From: Pectobacterium brasiliense | GTDB lineage: Bacteria > Pseudomonadota > Gammaproteobacteria > Enterobacterales > Enterobacteriaceae | DNA length: 64,000 nucleotides | Direction of reading: 5' to 3' | NCBI RefSeq assembly: GCF_013449685.1 | Contig: NZ_JACDSF010000050.1 | Coordinates: forward strand, 20,632 to 84,631 | Shown here: piece by piece, positions 60,057 through 64,000 of the stretch | How positions within the stretch are numbered: position 1 is the stretch's first letter | How the letters are laid out: each line of letters begins with the position of its first letter | The notes under the pieces: model-generated | The model's database searches: none | What the model was told of the DNA's origin: nothing | Seen by the model: only the letters and a program-made list of their open reading frames with translations | Translations under genes and position numbers: made by a program

Positions 60057-62030
60057 ATGGCCAAACAATTAATACAAAAAAAACCAATGAGTACCCGCGC
60101 CCAAATGCTGCTAACTGGCGCATTAACTATCGCACTCGGTTTCGCTCTCACTATTGGAGTGCTCAGTTGGCAGTCTAGTAAGGAACAAAAATCTCTGGCC
60201 GAACGCTACTTACAGCAAATAGCCCAAAGCGAAGCATTAAGAATTCAACAGGAACTCAACTACGCCCGGGATGTGGCGCATAACCTCGGACAAGGGCTAG
60301 TTGCCTTGCCCGCTGCAGGCATTAAAGACCGTGCAGTGGTCGATAAAATGATGGAAAGTGCCCTGAGGGATAACCCAGAATACCTCTCGATTTCAGTCAT
60401 TTTTGAAGAGAATGTGTTTGACGGTCGTGATGCTGAGTTTGCCGATCAGCCTGGTCAGGCACCCAAAGGCCGCTACGCCTGGTTTGTTGACCGCGATCAG
60501 GCGGGTAATTACAAGATGCACCCTCTGCAGTCCTACCTGACTCCCGGCCAGGGCGATTACTACCTAGTGCCGCAAAAAAGCCAGAAAGATACGCTCATCG
60601 AGCCCTACTCCTATGCTTACAACGGCGTACCTACGCTACTGACGTCAGTCGCCGCACCGATAGTCAGTCAGGGAAAAATGTGGGGCGTCGTTACGTCAGA
60701 TATCTCCCTTGCGTCATTACAGCAAAAAGTTAACCAGATTAAGCCTTGGGAAGGCGGCGGCTACGCGATGCTGTTATCCAGTGAGAGTAAAGTCATCTCT
60801 TATCCGGATAAATCCCAGACGAGCAAAGCCTGGCAAGGGCCAACGGACAATTTCACGTCCTCAGTGGTACAACACGACGATGCCATTTTGGGCGAAGAAG
60901 CACTGATTACCTGGCAACCCATTATTATCGGCAACAGCACAGATAAATGGCATTTAGCCATTGTTGTCCCTGTGAGTCAGGTGATGGCGGCTTCTGAACG
61001 CCAGTTAATGAATGCCGTCATCATGATGGTGATCAGTATCTTGTTGGTGAGCGCACTGCTGGGCTGGGTGTTCAGCCGTAAAGTGCTTAAACCACTAGGT
61101 GGCGAACCACGCGAAGCAGCCACCATTGCGCTGGCTGTTGCGGAAGGTCGGCTGAGTAATGTGATTGACGTGCAACCCAACGATCGTAACAGCCTGTTCT
61201 TCGCGCTGAATACGATGCAATCACAACTGCGTCAGGTGGTCGGACAGATCAAAGACGCCAGTGATTCCGTGCGACAAGGCGCAGCGGAAATTGCCAGCGG
61301 TAACCTCAACCTGGCATCGCGTACGGAACAGCAGGCTGCTGCGCTGGAACAAACCGCGGCGAGTATGGAAGAGATTACCGCAACGGTGAAACACAATGCC
61401 AACAATGCTCATCAGGCCACGACGCTGACAGAGAATGCCACGAAGATTGCTCAGCGCGGTGAATCGTTGGTCAGTCAGGTGGTTCAGACGATGTCGCAGA
61501 TTGATGAGAGTGCGAAGAAGATTGGCGATATTACCACCATGATTAACAGCATTGCTTTCCAGACCAACATTCTGGCGCTGAACGCCGCAGTAGAAGCGGC
61601 GAGAGCGGGCGAGCAGGGAAGAGGATTCGCCGTTGTGGCATCGGAAGTTCGCAGTCTGGCACAGCGCAGCGCCAGCGCGGTGAAAGAGATTGCCGCCCTG
61701 ATTGAGGAATCCAGCCAGCGCGTTGAAAGCGGCGTTAAACTGGTGAACGACGCTGGTAAAACTATGCAGGATATGACACACGCCGTCAGCTCGGTGCAAA
61801 GTATCATCGGTGAGATTGTTACGGCATCTGATGAGCAGGCAAAAGGCATTAGCCAGGTCACGATTGCCGTCAATGAAATGGATGGCGTCACGCAGCAAAA
61901 CTCCGCACTGGTACAGCAGATGTCGGCTGCAGCCAGTTCGCTGGAAGATCAGTCCATGTCGTTAGCGCAGGCGATAGAGCATTTTCGTTTAGAACAGCAG
62001 CACGTGTCACCTCGTGCGTTGTTAAAATAA
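60057..62030 (+). CDS. Methyl-accepting chemotaxis protein with dCache sensor
   Basis: This 657-residue receptor has a first membrane segment near residues 18-40 (MLLTGALTIALGFALTIGVL) and a periplasmic sensor of about 270 residues with double-Cache features (YARDVAHNL, YSYAYNGVPTLLTSVAAPI). A second membrane segment (MMVISILLVSALLGWVF) leads into HAMP (SRKVLKPLGGEPREAATIA) and a long coiled-coil signalling domain with the hairpin tip IAFQTNILALNAAVEAARAGEQGRGFAVVA. There is no C-terminal NWETF-type tether, so it may rely on other receptors for adaptation. The ligand is unknown; dCache receptors often sense amino acids or organic acids. Confidence 0.93.
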   Translation: MAKQLIQKKPMSTRAQMLLTGALTIALGFALTIGVLSWQSSKEQKSLAERYLQQIAQSEALRIQQELNYARDVAHNLGQGLVALPAAGIKDRAVVDKMMESALRDNPEYLSISVIFEENVFDGRDAEFADQPGQAPKGRYAWFVDRDQAGNYKMHPLQSYLTPGQGDYYLVPQKSQKDTLIEPYSYAYNGVPTLLTSVAAPIVSQGKMWGVVTSDISLASLQQKVNQIKPWEGGGYAMLLSSESKVISYPDKSQTSKAWQGPTDNFTSSVVQHDDAILGEEALITWQPIIIGNSTDKWHLAIVVPVSQVMAASERQLMNAVIMMVISILLVSALLGWVFSRKVLKPLGGEPREAATIALAVAEGRLSNVIDVQPNDRNSLFFALNTMQSQLRQVVGQIKDASDSVRQGAAEIASGNLNLASRTEQQAAALEQTAASMEEITATVKHNANNAHQATTLTENATKIAQRGESLVSQVVQTMSQIDESAKKIGDITTMINSIAFQTNILALNAAVEAARAGEQGRGFAVVASEVRSLAQRSASAVKEIAALIEESSQRVESGVKLVNDAGKTMQDMTHAVSSVQSIIGEIVTASDEQAKGISQVTIAVNEMDGVTQQNSALVQQMSAAASSLEDQSMSLAQAIEHFRLEQQHVSPRALLK

Positions 62031-62040
62031 AAGTGACACC

Positions 62041-62071
62041 GTCACCCGCAGCCTAACGGTTGCCGGGTGAC
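62041..62071 (+). terminator. Hairpin after the chemotaxis receptor gene
   Basis: GTCACCCG pairs with CGGGTGAC across a loop of about 15. There is only a weak T-rich tail, so termination is likely but not strong. Confidence 0.55.
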
Positions 62072-62217
62072 ATCTTCAATCCTTCCGTGATTTTTGCTCT
62101 ACATCCCCCTGAGTTTTCTTCAACATCGCATATGGCATTCGTCACGTTGTGAAAGTTGTATCGAACCTTTAATTAAGGCAGATTAACTCATCCTGATATT
62201 GTTAAGAACAAATAACC

Positions 62218-63099
62218 ATGCACCTGAATTACCCGTGTCTGAGAGCGTTCATGGAGATTGTCCGTAGCGGCAGCTTTGAAATTGCGGCTCGTAAACTCCA
62301 CGTCACACCGTCTGCCATCAGCCAACGTATCAAGCAGTTAGAAGATCAGCTTGGTCAGGTACTGATCGTAAGGGGCAATCCGTGTCGAGCAACACTGACG
62401 GGGCAAGCGTTACTTCGACATGCAGAACAGATAGATATGTTGGAGAGTGAGCTTTTCAGCACGCTTGAAATGCCGGCCAGACAGAGTCTTTCAGTGGCTG
62501 TGAATGCGGATTCAATAGACGGATGGTTTCTGGATGCGATGGACGATGCCTGTCACCAATCCAGTATTTTGCTCGATATCCTCGTCGAGGATCAGGAGCA
62601 CTCGGCAACCTTGCTGCGTGAAGGTCGCGTCATGGCGGCAGTCAGCGCCAGCCCGGAACCGATTCAAGGCTGTGGCGTGGAATATTTAGGAACGATGCGC
62701 TATCGCGCGTATTGCTCGCAGATTTTTCACGAGACGTACTTTGCGGATGGCATCAATGCGGACAGTTTGCAAAAAGCGCCACTCCTGATATTTAACAATA
62801 AGGACAGATTACAGTCCTTGTTTATAGCATCGCTGGTTCCGGCAACGATTGAACCACCGCAGCAATTCGTTCCTTCAACGGCGGCTTTTGTCGGTGCCAT
62901 TCTCAGAGGGCTAGGATGGGGGATGATCCCAGAATATATGGCATCATCTCATACGGAAAAAGGCGAATTAGTACCGTTTCAAGCCGGAAACCCTATCGAT
63001 ATTCGTCTGTATTGGCACCGTTGGAATATCCATTCTGCATCGCTGGAAGTGTTAAGCCAGAGCGTGCGAACTGCGGCTGTTCGGCATCTTTTTCGGTAA
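62218..63099 (+). CDS. LysR regulator, ArgP/LysG-like
   Basis: This 293-residue regulator has a helix-turn-helix FMEIVRSGSFEIAARKLHVTPSAISQRIKQLEDQLG near residues 11-46; the SAISQRIKQLE helix is typical of ArgP (IciA) relatives. In that group the protein senses lysine or arginine and controls argO/lysE-type exporters. No exporter is seen nearby in this window. It is more diverged than an E. coli ArgP orthologue would be, so a paralogue is likely. It is a single gene. Confidence 0.85.
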   Translation: MHLNYPCLRAFMEIVRSGSFEIAARKLHVTPSAISQRIKQLEDQLGQVLIVRGNPCRATLTGQALLRHAEQIDMLESELFSTLEMPARQSLSVAVNADSIDGWFLDAMDDACHQSSILLDILVEDQEHSATLLREGRVMAAVSASPEPIQGCGVEYLGTMRYRAYCSQIFHETYFADGINADSLQKAPLLIFNNKDRLQSLFIASLVPATIEPPQQFVPSTAAFVGAILRGLGWGMIPEYMASSHTEKGELVPFQAGNPIDIRLYWHRWNIHSASLEVLSQSVRTAAVRHLFR

Positions 63100-63139
63100 T
63101 GGTGTCAAGCCTGGGGCACAGCTGCCATTGACGTAAATG

Positions 63140-63406
63140 CTAGCGGCGGCCCCGTAGGTTTGTACTGGCTGACCATTCATATGTTGCTGAGGAATCAGGT
63201 TTAAACTTATTTTTCTTCTTCTCAACTTTCGCCTGTTTTGCTACGGTTTCACGTTCCTTCATCAGCTTATCGATGTAATCATCTTTAATATGATTACTCT
63301 CAGAATTGGTCAGTGTGCGGCCGTGTTTTTTTCGCGCCTGATCCAGTAACGTCTTAAGCTGCCGTTGTTCACTTTCTGTCATGTCTTTCTGAGTCAATCT
63401 TTGCAT
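63140..63406 (-). CDS. yjbD: DUF3811 protein YjbD
   Basis: This 88-residue basic soluble protein matches E. coli YjbD (about 90 residues) throughout: ITQKEMTE-like start (LTQKDMTESEQRQLKTLLDQA), TNSESNHIKDDYIDKLM and the end WSASTNLRGRR. Charged helices suggest an RNA- or protein-binding role; none is established. The start at 63406 is set by homology; the frame open to 63514 is not conserved. It is convergent with the LysR gene. Confidence 0.85.
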   Translation of the reverse strand: MQRLTQKDMTESEQRQLKTLLDQARKKHGRTLTNSESNHIKDDYIDKLMKERETVAKQAKVEKKKNKFKPDSSATYEWSASTNLRGRR

Positions 63407-63562
63407 GGGAATGAACCTGATAAGCGGGCTGGAAAGTACATTGTAGAGGAAAACGCTCTGAGGCCCAGATAAATCGTACCGCGAGCCTTCCTGATTTCTT
63501 AATAATTGGCACACAATTTATTTATTCAGACACAGTAGAAAAACACATAGTAGGGAGAAACC

Positions 63563-63898
63563 ATGTCACCAGAATCGGCCGTAGCGGCACAGTTTAAGGC
63601 TTATAACGAACATGACATCGATGCATTCGTGTCATGTTTTGCACCTGATTTCAAAGCGTACCGTATGCCAGCAGAAACGCCGTCGATGGTAGGAAAAGAA
63701 GCACTGAGAGAGTTTTATGTGAATAACCGATTCAACAATCCAAAACTGAGAGCGGAATTGGTATCTCGTACCGTGTTAGGCAATAAGGTATTTGACCATG
63801 AGTTAATTCATGGGCTTTCAGCTGAGCCTATAGAAAGTATTGCCGTCTTTGAGGTAGATAACGGGCTTATTAATACAGCATGGTTTTTCTTTTCTTAG
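63563..63898 (+). CDS. Small NTF2-like (SnoaL-type) protein
   Basis: This 111-residue protein has the NTF2-like pattern of AQFKAYNEHDIDAFVSCFAPDFKAYRMP, a GKEALREFYV helix and strands ending IAVFEVDNGLINTAWFFF. It is shorter than most members and may be a ligand-binding or steroid-isomerase-like protein; the function is unknown. AGGGAG precedes the ATG. It is not closely similar to the other NTF2-like protein at 25091. Confidence 0.8.
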   Translation: MSPESAVAAQFKAYNEHDIDAFVSCFAPDFKAYRMPAETPSMVGKEALREFYVNNRFNNPKLRAELVSRTVLGNKVFDHELIHGLSAEPIESIAVFEVDNGLINTAWFFFS

Positions 63899-64000
63899 TC
63901 CTTTGGTGCCGGAAAGCGTTTTACGGATGCGGGGATTTGCTAAGTTGAACGGCCAGTTCCCGCGAACGCATCTGTAGGTTCGCATAATGTGATACGCGTT

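Overview
The window reads as chromosome of a soft-rot enterobacterium, most likely Pectobacterium or a close relative. The housekeeping blocks keep E. coli-like order (ychF-pth-ychH-prs-ispE-lolB, hemA-prfA-prmC-sirB2-sirB1-kdsA, ydgH/pntAB, uspE-fnr-ogt). Between them sit accessory blocks typical of plant-associated Enterobacterales: the ascFBG beta-glucoside locus, a TogB-like sugar-binding protein and srfABC. The genus assignment is inferred from protein similarity and synteny by eye; no database search was run.

Layout. Positions 1-1600 hold the last codons of a urea-transporter ATPase gene (urtE), an AT-rich secreted orphan, a decayed copy of the urtE Walker B region and a small membrane protein. 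Positions 1739-3833 are an arsRBC arsenic-resistance operon. Positions 3868-12763 are a sulfur-scavenging cluster: amino-acid-type ABC transporter, GNAT acetyltransferase, two LLM flavin monooxygenases, a flavin reductase and an M20 deacylase, plus a binding-protein relic with its middle deleted. Positions 13290-17744 are ascG, ascF and ascB. Positions 18407-20481 are a divergent zinc-starvation pair (zinT and a CobW GTPase) around a perfect Zur-type palindrome. Then come a decayed tRNA-Leu, an unknown accessory gene and a two-gene RNA-repair operon (HD-kinase plus Rnl2-type ligase) with a hairpin-rich upstream region (20515-24100). Positions 24354-29563 hold small accessory genes, a metallo-hydrolase, a short inverted-repeat element and a divergent TrkH. 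Positions 29672-47816 are conserved core genes. Positions 48362-51088 are an orphan oxidoreductase and sugar-binding protein pair. Positions 51244-58090 are the srfABC operon. The rest holds an OsmC relic, cytochrome b562, a GNAT enzyme, a chemotaxis receptor, an ArgP-like LysR regulator, YjbD and an NTF2-like protein.

How the genes work together. The sulfur cluster has the same part list as the Bacillus subtilis ytmI/ytn operon (import, N-acetylation, monooxygenation, deacetylation), which suggests salvage of S-modified cysteines. The RNA-repair pair carries end-healing and sealing domains in one operon. SrfABC combines a membrane protein, an actin/Hsp70-fold protein and a dynamin-like GTPase; its biochemical role is unknown. 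These three, with the tRNA relic and the gene fragments, are the parts most worth a second look. No CRISPR array, prophage, complete insertion sequence, rRNA or intact tRNA was seen.
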